The notes beneath the pieces are model-generated. The model had not been told where the DNA came from, searched no databases, and saw nothing but the letters and a program-made list of their open reading frames with translations. DNA of 53,318 bases. Source: Prolixibacteraceae bacterium UBA5740 (GTDB lineage Bacteria; Bacteroidota; Bacteroidia; Bacteroidales; Prolixibacteraceae). Position 1 is the first letter of the stretch, and each line of letters starts with the position of its first letter. The stretch is from NCBI GenBank assembly GCA_002419285.1, contig DIFU01000050.1, positions 36,349 through 89,666 on the forward strand, in the 5' to 3' direction. Shown in pieces: positions 43,250 to 51,920 of this stretch. Both the position numbers and the translations under genes were made by a program.

Positions 43250-45193
43250 ATGATCGATCATGCAACGATTGAGAGGATAATTGATGCAGCACAAATTGTG
43301 GACGTAGTTTCCGATTTTGTGAAGCTGAAGCGCAGGGGCGTAAACTACCTGGGAAATTGTCCTTTTCATAACGAAAAAACGCCTTCATTCACAGTTTCAC
43401 CCGCCAAGGGCATTTTTAAATGCTTTGGGTGCGGAAAGGGAGGCAATTCGGTCAATTTTATCATGGAGCACGAAGCTCTGACTTATCCCGAGGCTTTAAA
43501 ATTCCTGGCACGGAAATATCAGATTGATGTTGTAGAGAAGGAGGAAACAGACGAGGAGAAACAGCAGAAGGATGACCGGGAAAGCATGATGATCGTATCT
43601 GGCTTTGCCCAGAAATATTTCACCCGGTTTCTTTGGAATGAAGATGAAGGTAAGGCGATAGGTCTAAGTTATTTCAGGGAGAGGGGATTCAGGGACGATA
43701 TCGTCAGGAAGTTCGAACTGGGATATTGTCCCGACGGCAAAAACACCTTTACCATGGCAGCCCAGAAGGAGGGCTATCGCATGGAATTCCTCGAAAAAAC
43801 AGGGCTTACCATTCAACGGGATGACTGGGTCAGGGACCGTTTTTCAGGTAGGGTTATGTTCCCAATCCACAATGTGGCAGGCCGGGTTATTGCTTTTGGT
43901 GGCCGTATTTTAAAAGAGGACCCCAAGGCTGCCAAATACCTGAATTCGCCTGAGTCTGAAATTTACCATAAGAGCAAGGTGCTCTATGGGATATTCCATG
44001 CCAAAAGGGAAATATCCCGGATTGATAAATGTTTTCTGGTTGAAGGATATACCGATGTACTTTCTCTGCATCAATCGGGAATTGAAAATGTTGTCGCATC
44101 TTCGGGTACAGCCCTTACAGCCGACCAGATCAGGCTTATACGCAGGTTCACTCTAAATGTGACCATCCTTTACGACGGTGATGAAGCTGGTATTAAAGCT
44201 TCACTTAGAGGTATCGACCTGGTTCTTGAAGAAGGGATGAATGTAAAGGTTCTTTTACTTCCCCAGGGAGAGGACCCTGATTCATTTGCCAGAAAGCACA
44301 GTGCTACCGAACTCCTGAAATATATTTCGGAAAACGAGACCGATTTCATCCAGTTCAAAACCAAATTGCTGCTAAAAACGACTGAAAATGATCCTGTCGC
44401 CCGGGCTACTCTGATCAAGGATGTCATTCGTTCGGTGGCTGTTATCCCGGAAAGCATCACCCGGGCAGTTTATATCCGTGAATGCAGCCGTCTCCTTAAC
44501 GTGGAAGAGGCTGTGCTTTACAACGAAGTACGCCGTATTTTGCGGACAAGGGCTGAAAAGAGTGGAGGTTCGCTTCCCCCTGAACTTGTGGTGAAACCGA
44601 AGCCAAAACCGGTAATTGATGTTGAGCAAAAAGGAGATCTTGACAACGAGGAGTTGGAGTTGCTGCGTTTCCTGTTAAAATATTCCCATTACCCTCTTTT
44701 TGAGCAGGATATGGAACATTCAGATCAACCGGGAATCATATCGGTCGGGGACTTTATTATTGGCCAGTTGAATGAAGACGAACTGGTGCCTGATAAACAT
44801 GTGTTCAGGGTTATCTTCAGCGAAATAGCGGAAAGACTTCAGGATGAATCCTTCCAGGCTGAACGTTATTTTACGCATCATTCCGACAACCAGGTTAGTC
44901 AGTTAGCCAGTGACCTTCTTGCCGAAAAATGGATTGAAAGTAAACGGTGGACAAGGGGCGGAGGACACACCGAGAAGGAACACGAAATTCTGGATCAGCT
45001 GGTTCCCCGTATTGTGAATGAGTTTAAATTGCGGAAAATCAAGGCAATGCATATGGAGCTGGAACAACAGCTGACGGGTATCGATCATATGGATGGAGAG
45101 AGTGGGCTGTTTGAGATTCTTGCTAAAATACAGAACCTGAAGAAAATTGAAAAATATCTGTCTGAGAAACTGGGAAGCAGAGCGATCATCTGA
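43250..45193 (+). CDS. dnaG: DNA primase
   Basis: Makes RNA primers at the replication fork. It is 647 residues. The N-terminal CHC2 zinc finger is C37, H40, C58, C61 (CPFHNEKTPSF, then CFGCGKGGN). The Toprim catalytic core contains VEGYTDVLSLHQSG at about 265 and LYDGDEAGIKAS at about 305. The C-terminal helicase-binding region is helical. The start MIDHATIERI is the family norm. It is divergent from the sirtuin gene and followed by a small flavin-binding protein after 18 bases. Confidence 0.97.
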   Translation: MIDHATIERIIDAAQIVDVVSDFVKLKRRGVNYLGNCPFHNEKTPSFTVSPAKGIFKCFGCGKGGNSVNFIMEHEALTYPEALKFLARKYQIDVVEKEETDEEKQQKDDRESMMIVSGFAQKYFTRFLWNEDEGKAIGLSYFRERGFRDDIVRKFELGYCPDGKNTFTMAAQKEGYRMEFLEKTGLTIQRDDWVRDRFSGRVMFPIHNVAGRVIAFGGRILKEDPKAAKYLNSPESEIYHKSKVLYGIFHAKREISRIDKCFLVEGYTDVLSLHQSGIENVVASSGTALTADQIRLIRRFTLNVTILYDGDEAGIKASLRGIDLVLEEGMNVKVLLLPQGEDPDSFARKHSATELLKYISENETDFIQFKTKLLLKTTENDPVARATLIKDVIRSVAVIPESITRAVYIRECSRLLNVEEAVLYNEVRRILRTRAEKSGGSLPPELVVKPKPKPVIDVEQKGDLDNEELELLRFLLKYSHYPLFEQDMEHSDQPGIISVGDFIIGQLNEDELVPDKHVFRVIFSEIAERLQDESFQAERYFTHHSDNQVSQLASDLLAEKWIESKRWTRGGGHTEKEHEILDQLVPRIVNEFKLRKIKAMHMELEQQLTGIDHMDGESGLFEILAKIQNLKKIEKYLSEKLGSRAII

Positions 45194-45211
45194 GCCCTCA
45201 AACGAATAATC

Positions 45212-45700
45212 ATGCGTACACTATTTATTGAAGACCGCTCCGAAATGGACCGTATCATCAGATCATGTAAAACTTGTTATATTGCAATGAGCCTGAACGA
45301 CCAACCCTATGTATTGCCCATGAATTTTGGCCTTGATGGTAATGTTGTAATACTCCATTCTGCCATGCATGGTCGGATGTGGGATACCCTGAAATCGAAT
45401 CCGCGTGTGTGTATAAACTGGACCCTTGGGGAGGAGATTGCCTGGCAAGATGTGCAGGTAGGCTGCAGTTACAGGGTAAAATCCGCATCAGTACTTGCTG
45501 AGGGTACGGTTGAATTTGTGGATGATTATGACGAGAAGTACCAATGTATGTTAAAAACCATGGCACAGTATAGTGACCTTCCTTTTAAATTCAATGAACC
45601 AGCCATCAGGAATGTGGGTGTCATGAAGGTCCATGTTGATTCATTTACCGGTAAGGTTTTCGGAGCCAAGGCTGTTACACCTTGGAATAAAACCCAGTAG
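45212..45700 (+). CDS. Pyridoxamine 5'-phosphate oxidase-like flavin-binding protein
   Basis: A 162-residue split-barrel protein of the NimA/PPOX-like group, which usually bind FMN, heme or F420. The pattern includes CYIAMSLNDQPYVLPMNFGL near the N-terminus, ILHSAMHGRMWDTLKSNPRV (cofactor-binding type), and VMKVHVDSFTGKVFGAK at the end. Nim relatives reduce nitroimidazoles, but no substrate can be assigned. It lies 18 bases after dnaG and may be transcribed from it. Confidence 0.85.
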   Translation: MRTLFIEDRSEMDRIIRSCKTCYIAMSLNDQPYVLPMNFGLDGNVVILHSAMHGRMWDTLKSNPRVCINWTLGEEIAWQDVQVGCSYRVKSASVLAEGTVEFVDDYDEKYQCMLKTMAQYSDLPFKFNEPAIRNVGVMKVHVDSFTGKVFGAKAVTPWNKTQ

Positions 45701-45749
45701 AGCCTGGTTTTGGTATGGAAATTGATAAGTAACATGTAAGAATATTATC

Positions 45750-45771
45750 GGCGTCAGCTCCTGTTGACGCC
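45750..45771. repeat. 7-bp perfect inverted repeat
   Basis: GGCGTCA (45750-45756) and TGACGCC (45765-45771) flank an 8-base loop without a T-run. It stands in the 157-base convergent gap. It may be an extra 3' hairpin or a protein site. Confidence 0.4.
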
Positions 45772-45789
45772 CTTCCGTAAACTGTCATT

Positions 45790-45801
45790 CTGCTTAAGCA
45801 G
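45790..45801. repeat. 12-bp perfect palindrome
   Basis: CTGCTTAAGCAG is fully self-complementary. It is one of three inverted repeats in this short convergent gap. No function can be assigned. Confidence 0.35.
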
Positions 45802-45825
45802 GTTGACGTTTACTCCATATAAAAA

Positions 45826-45851
45826 GGCCGGTCCTGTACGCAGAACCGGCC
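45826..45851. terminator. Bidirectional terminator between the PPOX-like gene and the M3 peptidase gene
   Basis: GGCCGGT (45826-45832) pairs with ACCGGCC (45845-45851). T-runs follow on both strands (ACTTTTTTATTT on plus, TTTTTATAT on minus). Confidence 0.88.
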
Positions 45852-45857
45852 ACTTTT

Positions 45858-47945
45858 TTATTTCAGCCCACTTCTTTCCAACAAGGCATCAACTGTTGGT
45901 TCCTGGCCGCGATATCGTTTATAGAGTTCCATGGGATGTTCCGTTCCTCCTCTTTCCAGGATGTTATTCCTGAATGATTCAGCAGTTGCTTTATCAAACA
46001 ATCCACGCTCCTTAAATAAACTGAAAGCATCGGCATCCAGCACTTCCGACCATTTATAGCTGTAATATCCCGCTGCATAACCTCCCGCAAAAAGATGGGA
46101 AAACTGGGTACTCATGGCAGTTCCATCCACTTTTGGGAACAATTGGGTCTTTTGCATGGCGCTTTCTTCAAAAGATTTTAATTCTCCAGTGTAGGGATTT
46201 TCGAGTGTATGCCATGCCATGTCAAGGAAACCAAAACTCAATTGTCTCATTGTGGCAAACGCCGACTGGAATTTTTCGGATTCCTTGATCTTTTTGACCA
46301 GGCTTTCCGGAATTTTTTCTCCGGTTTCATAATGTACCGCAAACCTGTCAAGAAATTCTTTTTCTGACGCCCAGTTTTCCATGATTTGAGAGGGTAATTC
46401 CACAAAGTCGCGATATACCGAAGTTCCGGAAAGGCTGGCGTAGGTTGAATTTGCCAACATTCCGTGTAAAGCATGTCCGAATTCGTGAAGGAAGGTCCTG
46501 AATTCATAGAATGTGAGCAGCGATGGCCTCGATTCGGTTGGCCGGGTGAAATTCATGACAATGGTAATATGCGGTCTCGAATCAATTCCATTTTCTTTCC
46601 ATTGAGGTTTGAATGCATTCATCCAGGCTCCTCCCCTCTTTCCAGCCCTGGGATGAAAATCGGCATAAAGTACCGAAAGGAAACGTCCGTCACGGTCAAA
46701 TACTTCATATGGCAGCACTTCTTCGTGATAAACAGGGATGTCCCTATTCAGCTTGAAAGTTATTCCAAACAATTCGGTAGCCAAACCAAAAACCCCGTCT
46801 ATGGTCCGGTTCAATTCGAAATATGGTTTCAGCATCTCATCGTTCAGGTCAAACTTCTTTTCTTTTAGTTTTTCGGAATAATATGACCAGTCCCAAGGCA
46901 TTAGTTCATCTGTAAATCCCAATGATCGTGCAAATTCCACAATTTCTGCCTTTTCCTTTTCCGCAACAGGGGTTGCCGATTCAAGCAATTGGTTCAAAAG
47001 CTGGTATACTCCTTCTGATGACGAGGCCATAGATCGTTCAAGTACGTAATCTGCATAAGTATTGTACCCAAGCAGACGGGCCATTTCAAGTCGAAGTTCA
47101 ACAATCCGCTTCACGTTGTCCTGGTTGTCGTAGTCGTCACCTTTGAAAGATTTTGATGCAGAGGCAAAATAGAGCTCTCTGCGAAGGTCACGGTTATCGG
47201 CATACTTCATAAATGGGCCGTAGATGGGAGCGGTGATATCAAACAACCACCCTTCCATTTTTTTGGCTTTGGCTTTCGCTTCTGCAGCCTCTAAAAGGCT
47301 TCCGGGAAGTCCTGAAAGGAGGTTTTTATCCGTTATCAACTTTTCATATTGGTTGGTCTCCTTCAGGACATTGTCGCCAAATTTCAATGAAAGCATGGAA
47401 AGTTCGGTGCTAATGGCCCTGTATTTCTCTTTTTGATCTTCGGTTAAATTGGCTCCTCTTCTTACAAACTGCTGATAGGTATTATTTAACAGCATTGTTT
47501 GTTCAGTATTGAGATTGAGTTTATCGCGGTTTTCATAAACTGCCTTTACCCGTCCAAATAATTCCGGATTCAAGGAGATGTCGTTCTGGTAGCGGGTAAG
47601 CAAAGGCGATGCCTCTTGTGCAATCTTTTGGAGTTCGTCATTGGTTTCAGAACTCATCAGGTTATAAAATACTCCCGAAACCCTGCTAAGCTGTCGACCT
47701 GCCTTCTCTAATTCTTCAATGGTATTGGCGAAAGTTGGCGGCTCCGGATTTTCCACAATGGCCCTGATTTCAGACCTGCCTTGTTCCATGGCTTCCATCA
47801 TGGCCGGCATAAAGTGCTCATTCCTGATTTCCGGGAATGGGGCTGTTTGGTGTGGAGTATCAAAAGGAAGTAATAACGGATTGTTTTGTGCATTCATATC
47901 GATCATGCTTATCAATAAAATTAAGAGTGGAAAAATTGTTTTCAT
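45858..47945 (-). CDS. M3-family metallopeptidase (Dcp/oligopeptidase A type)
   Basis: A 695-residue zinc peptidase that cleaves short peptides. It has an N-terminal signal (LLILLISMIDMNAQ), so it probably acts in the periplasm, like many Bacteroidota Dcp proteins. The long helical N-half is typical. The zinc motif HEFGH (FRTFLHEFGHALHGMLANST) lies at about residue 485, and the third ligand Glu is expected downstream in FVELPSQIMENWA. The C-terminus RYRGQEPTVDALLERSGL matches the Dcp family end. A -7 element lies 72 bases upstream. Confidence 0.93.
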   Translation of the reverse strand: MKTIFPLLILLISMIDMNAQNNPLLLPFDTPHQTAPFPEIRNEHFMPAMMEAMEQGRSEIRAIVENPEPPTFANTIEELEKAGRQLSRVSGVFYNLMSSETNDELQKIAQEASPLLTRYQNDISLNPELFGRVKAVYENRDKLNLNTEQTMLLNNTYQQFVRRGANLTEDQKEKYRAISTELSMLSLKFGDNVLKETNQYEKLITDKNLLSGLPGSLLEAAEAKAKAKKMEGWLFDITAPIYGPFMKYADNRDLRRELYFASASKSFKGDDYDNQDNVKRIVELRLEMARLLGYNTYADYVLERSMASSSEGVYQLLNQLLESATPVAEKEKAEIVEFARSLGFTDELMPWDWSYYSEKLKEKKFDLNDEMLKPYFELNRTIDGVFGLATELFGITFKLNRDIPVYHEEVLPYEVFDRDGRFLSVLYADFHPRAGKRGGAWMNAFKPQWKENGIDSRPHITIVMNFTRPTESRPSLLTFYEFRTFLHEFGHALHGMLANSTYASLSGTSVYRDFVELPSQIMENWASEKEFLDRFAVHYETGEKIPESLVKKIKESEKFQSAFATMRQLSFGFLDMAWHTLENPYTGELKSFEESAMQKTQLFPKVDGTAMSTQFSHLFAGGYAAGYYSYKWSEVLDADAFSLFKERGLFDKATAESFRNNILERGGTEHPMELYKRYRGQEPTVDALLERSGLK

Positions 47946-48016
47946 GTTTTAATGGTTATAACAGGATAATTCAACTTGAAAAAACAGCAATGCGCCCCTA
48001 CTAAACAAGTCGGTTT

Positions 48017-48024
48017 CAAAAATA
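48017..48024 (-). promoter_or_regulatory. -7 element for the M3 peptidase gene
   Basis: TATTTTTG on the minus strand, 71 bases upstream of the ATG at 47945, implying a leader of about 65 bases. Confidence 0.4.
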
Positions 48025-48163
48025 GTTTAATTATCTGCTTATAAAACGGGTTTATGGGGAGAGTTTGTGAGCATCACTTTCTATGGAATGCTGTCTGGAA
48101 ACTGTTTTGGAGTGGTATTTTTGCTTTGTCAAACAGTTTTGGCTCCAGTTCTGTTTTCACAGA

Positions 48164-48769
48164 CTAAAGCAAGAAAAAAATCAGAAAAAACACCAAAAAA
48201 CCAATGGGAAAACCAGCCAGTGTTTCAGTCAGGCTGCTCTTTAGCAGGATTACACGAGCTGTTCCGATTAATCCTGACACTACTGCAATAATGCTTAGAA
48301 GCACCAAGGGGTTCGCTCCCAATCTCAGGGAAAGGGCTGTTACCAGACCAAATAAACTTCCAGCGGCAGCTGTATGGTAACTTATTTTCCATTTTAGGCT
48401 GATCATCATCAGTATCACAATCAGGATGGCTCCTGCAAGCAGAAGTACCTTAAAAATTGCGTAAAACGGCATTTTGTTGAGCAGGTAAAACCCCAGATAA
48501 TAATACAGGGCGCTGAAGATCATCGGTATCCAAAGATCTCCGCTGTTATTGGCCGTTATATGCAGTTTCTTTCCCAAGCTTGCAACAGTCAAGGTAATTG
48601 CCGGCATTATTGCTGTTGAAATGATCACTACGATGAGCAAAAAACGTTTGGCTTCCCATGAAAACATTGAAAAATGGAAGCCAGAGTATAACAGGATCAG
48701 GGCTGCATAGGTAGGTATCAGCAAGGGTGAAAAGAGAATGGAAATTCCTTTTGAAATTGCTTTCAGCAT
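48164..48769 (-). CDS. PAP2-like integral membrane protein with altered active site
   Basis: A 201-residue protein with about six membrane helices. The region SLKWKISYHTAAAGSLFG corresponds to the PAP2 phosphatase SGH motif (here ISYH, H132). ARVILLKSSLTETLAGFPIG corresponds to SRx5Hx3D, but the expected His is S178 and the Asp is E182. It therefore looks like a PAP2-fold protein that has lost the nucleophile, or a Bacteroidota subfamily with another role. The start overlaps no gene but lies only three bases after the rpoN stop, so it is in the rpoN transcript. Confidence 0.65.
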   Translation of the reverse strand: MLKAISKGISILFSPLLIPTYAALILLYSGFHFSMFSWEAKRFLLIVVIISTAIMPAITLTVASLGKKLHITANNSGDLWIPMIFSALYYYLGFYLLNKMPFYAIFKVLLLAGAILIVILMMISLKWKISYHTAAAGSLFGLVTALSLRLGANPLVLLSIIAVVSGLIGTARVILLKSSLTETLAGFPIGFLVFFLIFFLL

Positions 48770-48772
48770 GGT

Positions 48773-50227
48773 TTAGAGTTCTTTGCGGAGCCTGGCCACA
48801 GGGATATCCAGTTGTTCGCGATATTTTGCGACTGTTCGGCGGGCAATGTTATATGATTTCTCTTTAAGTATTTCCGTGAGTCTTTCATCGGTTAAAGGAT
48901 GTTTTTTGTCCTCATTGTCAATGCAGTCTTTCAGGATTTTCTTGATCTCCCTGGTTGAAACCTCTTCACCTGTATCCTTTTGCATCGCTTCTGAGAAAAA
49001 GTATTTCAACGGGTAAATGCCAAAATGGGTTTGAATATATTTACTGTTCGAGACCCTTGAGATAGTAGAGATATCGAGGTTTGTCCGCTCTGCAATATCT
49101 TTAAGTATCATGGGTTTGAGCTTGGTTTCATCCCCATCCATAAAGTACTCCTTTTGTAAGTCGATGATTTCAGACATAGTAACCAGCAGTGTATGCTGCC
49201 TTTGTCGGATGGCATCGATGAACCATTTGGCTGAATCGAGTTTCTGCTTTACAAAGGTCAGTGCCTCCTTGGTGTTACGATTATGTCCGTTTCGTCTTTG
49301 GGCAAGTGCCCGAAGCATATCGAGATACGAATCGTTGATTCGCAATTCGGGCATATTTCGTTGGTTTAAGCTTAATTGAAGCTCACCGTCAATGTTGTCG
49401 AGAATGAAATCAGGTACAATATGCTGATTGGATTTGTTGAGGGGATTGCTGTAAGAACTGCCTGGTTTGGGATTAAGTTTAAGAATTAAATCAATGGCCT
49501 GCTTAAGGTCATCATCTTCAATTCCAAGACGGCGGACAATTTTATCATAGTGTTTTTTGGTAAATTCCTCAAATGCATCGCTGATTATTGCAACGGCAAT
49601 GTGCTGGTAATCATGTTTTTTGCGATGGAGCTGCAAAAGCAGGCATTCCTGCAGGTCGCGAGCACCAACCCCGGGGGGATCGAATTCCTGAATGATATCC
49701 AATACTTTCGAAAGTTCCTCTTCGCTTACGTCCATATTTTGGGTAAAAGCCAGGTCGTCGGAAATTGAAAGCAGGTCACGGCGAAGGTATCCGTCTTCAT
49801 CGATGTTTCCGATAATATAGTCGGCCAACATCCGGTTCCGTTCATCGAGCATGACCATTCCCACCTGTTCGTACAGAAATTCATGGAAGGTGTCCCCGAC
49901 AGAGTAAGGGACATCGACTTGTTTATCATCGGGAGAATAGTTGTTCGCGTTCAGCCTGTAACTGGGGATTTCGTCATCGGGAATATAGTCCTCAACCGAA
50001 AATTCCTCATTGTCTTTGTCTTCATCTGATCGCAGTTCCGGTGCCTGTTCGTCGTCTTCCGAATAATTTTCGTCACCTTCAAGTTCAAGTACCGGATTCT
50101 CTTCCAGCTCCTTTTTTATTCGTTGTTCGAGTTGCAACGTAGGGATCTCCAGCAGCTTGATCACCTGGATCTGCTGTGGCGAAAGCTTCTGGAGCAGCTT
50201 TTGTTGTAATGAGAGCTTTGTTTTCAT
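48773..50227 (-). CDS. rpoN: RNA polymerase sigma-54 factor
   Basis: The alternative sigma factor that needs AAA+ activators. It is 484 residues. The Gln/Leu-rich activator-interaction region is at the N-terminus (SLQQKLLQKLSPQQIQVIKL). An acidic stretch follows at 45-80, then the core-binding domain, a helix-turn-helix near 375-395 (IAERTNLDISTISRVSNSKY), and the RpoN box ARRTVAKYRE at 462-471. The order asnS, rpoN, small membrane protein on one strand looks like a transcription unit. A separate -7 element lies upstream. No sigma-54 activator is in the window. Confidence 0.96.
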   Translation of the reverse strand: MKTKLSLQQKLLQKLSPQQIQVIKLLEIPTLQLEQRIKKELEENPVLELEGDENYSEDDEQAPELRSDEDKDNEEFSVEDYIPDDEIPSYRLNANNYSPDDKQVDVPYSVGDTFHEFLYEQVGMVMLDERNRMLADYIIGNIDEDGYLRRDLLSISDDLAFTQNMDVSEEELSKVLDIIQEFDPPGVGARDLQECLLLQLHRKKHDYQHIAVAIISDAFEEFTKKHYDKIVRRLGIEDDDLKQAIDLILKLNPKPGSSYSNPLNKSNQHIVPDFILDNIDGELQLSLNQRNMPELRINDSYLDMLRALAQRRNGHNRNTKEALTFVKQKLDSAKWFIDAIRQRQHTLLVTMSEIIDLQKEYFMDGDETKLKPMILKDIAERTNLDISTISRVSNSKYIQTHFGIYPLKYFFSEAMQKDTGEEVSTREIKKILKDCIDNEDKKHPLTDERLTEILKEKSYNIARRTVAKYREQLDIPVARLRKEL

Positions 50228-50249
50228 CCCTGCACAAATGGTTGCAGGT

Positions 50250-50257
50250 CAAAAATA
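50250..50257 (-). promoter_or_regulatory. -7 element for rpoN
   Basis: TATTTTTG on the minus strand, 22 bases upstream of the rpoN ATG in the 76-base gap after asnS. rpoN may therefore have its own promoter besides read-through. Confidence 0.4.
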
Positions 50258-50303
50258 GCAAATTTATCAATATTGTCTTAAGGCTATCCGGAATAAGGGA
50301 CTG

Positions 50304-51740
50304 CTAAAACTCTGCATTCTTCGGGGTGCGAGGGAAAGCGATGACGTCGCGAATATTCCCCATTCCGGTAACGAAAAGTATAAACCGTTCAAAGCCTAGT
50401 CCGAAACCACTGTGGGGCACTGTTCCATACCTTCGGGTATCGAGGAACCAACCCATTTCCTCAACCGGGATGTGCATTTCTTCCATTCGCCTGACCAGCT
50501 TATCGAGATTTTCCTCCCTCTGTGATCCACCAATGATTTCTCCAATTTGTGGGAACAAGACATCCATGGCTGCCACAGTCTTTCCGTCTTCATTCTGCTT
50601 CATATAGAAAGCCTTGATATCTTTCGGATAATCGATCAGAATCACGGGTTTTTTGAAGTGTTTCTCAACCAGGTATCGTTCATGTTCACTCTGTAAGTCA
50701 ATACCCCAATCGACCGGGAACTGAAATTTCTTTTTCTTGTAGTAGTTTGAATTTCTGAGAATTTCAATAGCCTCAGTGTACGTAAGCCTGACAAAGTCAT
50801 TTTCGGCTACAAATTTTAGTTTTTCGATCAGGTCCATCGACTGTTGGTCAGCCGGTTTTCCTTTTTCTTCCTCTTTCAGTCGGCTTGCAAGGAATTTCAG
50901 GTCATCCAAACAATTGTCGAGGGCATAACGGATCAGGGATTTCAGGAAATCCTCGGCGAGGTCCATGTTATCCGTCAGTTCATAAAAGGCCATTTCGGGT
51001 TCGATCATCCAAAATTCGGCGAGATGACGTGATGTATTTGAATTCTCAGCCCTGAAAGTCGGTCCGAAAGTATAAATTTCACCCAATGCGGTGGCGCCCA
51101 ATTCCCCTTCAAGCTGTCCCGACACAGTCAGGTTGGTGGGTTTTCCGAAGAAATCTTCCGTGAAATCAACTTTTCCCTCCTCATTCCGCGGGGGATTGCT
51201 GGCATCGAGAGTGGTCACCCTGAACATTTGACCGGCACCTTCAGCATCTGAAGCTGTTATGATGGGTGTATGCAGGTAGACAAATCCTTTGCTGTTGAAA
51301 TAATCATGGATTGCGTAAGCCATGGCATGGCGAATCCGGAATATTGCACTAAAGGTATTTGTCCTGAACCGCAGATGTGCATTTTCGCGTAGAAATTCGA
51401 GAGAATGTTTTTTCGGCTGAATAGGATACTTATCCGGATCTGATTTGCCATAAATTTGGATGGTTTTGGCTGCCAGTTCAACGTTTTGTCCGCTTCCCTG
51501 GGAAGACACAAGTTCCCCGGTGACAGAAAGCGATGTACTGGTGTTGATGTCCTTCAGGAATTCTTCTCCAAAAACCTGGGTGTCGGCAACGATCTGAAGA
51601 TTGTGGATGGTTGATCCGTCATTCAGTGTGATGAAATTCACATTTTTGCTTCCTCTTTTGGTTCGCACCCAACCCTTTACCAGTACCTCCTGGCCAGTTT
51701 CGCCTTTCAGCAATATCTCTTTAATTTTTGTCCGGTTCAT
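50304..51740 (-). CDS. asnS: Asparaginyl-tRNA synthetase
   Basis: A class IIb aminoacyl-tRNA synthetase charging tRNA-Asn. It is 478 residues from ATG 51740 (MNRTKIKEILLKG). The N-terminal OB-fold anticodon domain spans about 15-110 (VLVKGWVRTKRGSKNVNFIT). The class II core contains FRAENSNTSRHLAEFWMIEP, and motif 3 is GLGFERFILFVTGMGNIRDV, ending AFPRTPKNAEF. An in-frame TTG two codons upstream is less likely as start. The presence of AsnRS means tRNA-Asn is charged directly. Confidence 0.97.
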   Translation of the reverse strand: MNRTKIKEILLKGETGQEVLVKGWVRTKRGSKNVNFITLNDGSTIHNLQIVADTQVFGEEFLKDINTSTSLSVTGELVSSQGSGQNVELAAKTIQIYGKSDPDKYPIQPKKHSLEFLRENAHLRFRTNTFSAIFRIRHAMAYAIHDYFNSKGFVYLHTPIITASDAEGAGQMFRVTTLDASNPPRNEEGKVDFTEDFFGKPTNLTVSGQLEGELGATALGEIYTFGPTFRAENSNTSRHLAEFWMIEPEMAFYELTDNMDLAEDFLKSLIRYALDNCLDDLKFLASRLKEEEKGKPADQQSMDLIEKLKFVAENDFVRLTYTEAIEILRNSNYYKKKKFQFPVDWGIDLQSEHERYLVEKHFKKPVILIDYPKDIKAFYMKQNEDGKTVAAMDVLFPQIGEIIGGSQREENLDKLVRRMEEMHIPVEEMGWFLDTRRYGTVPHSGFGLGFERFILFVTGMGNIRDVIAFPRTPKNAEF

Positions 51741-51771
51741 TATCAATAATTATGCACAGTTACAAGGGTAA

Positions 51772-51779
51772 CAAAAGTA
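51772..51779 (-). promoter_or_regulatory. -7 element for asnS
   Basis: TACTTTTG on the minus strand, a full TAnnTTTG match, 31 bases upstream of the asnS ATG. The -33 element is not clear. Confidence 0.5.
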
Positions 51780-51856
51780 TATTTTTTCGTTGGAAATAGG
51801 GATGGTATGTTTGGGTTGACTTAAAATCTTAAATAAATGTTAGTTTATGGCAAAAA

Positions 51857-51896
51857 AAAAGCCTGATTTCATGAATTGCCATGAACCAGACTTTTA
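51857..51896 (-). terminator. Terminator of the aldo/keto reductase gene
   Basis: A long imperfect stem: AAAAG-C-CTG-A-TTTCATG with CATGAA-CC-AG-A-CTTTT. The minus-strand exit runs into nine T residues. It lies about 25 bases past the stop at 51921. Confidence 0.8.
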
Positions 51897-51920
51897 AGAC
51901 AGAGTATTTTGTGGGTGATT

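Noticed and set aside
42420..43388. Extended sirtuin frame starting at 43388
   Set aside because: The extra 86 residues overlap dnaG on the opposite strand, and the sirtuin family begins at MKQKLVILSG.
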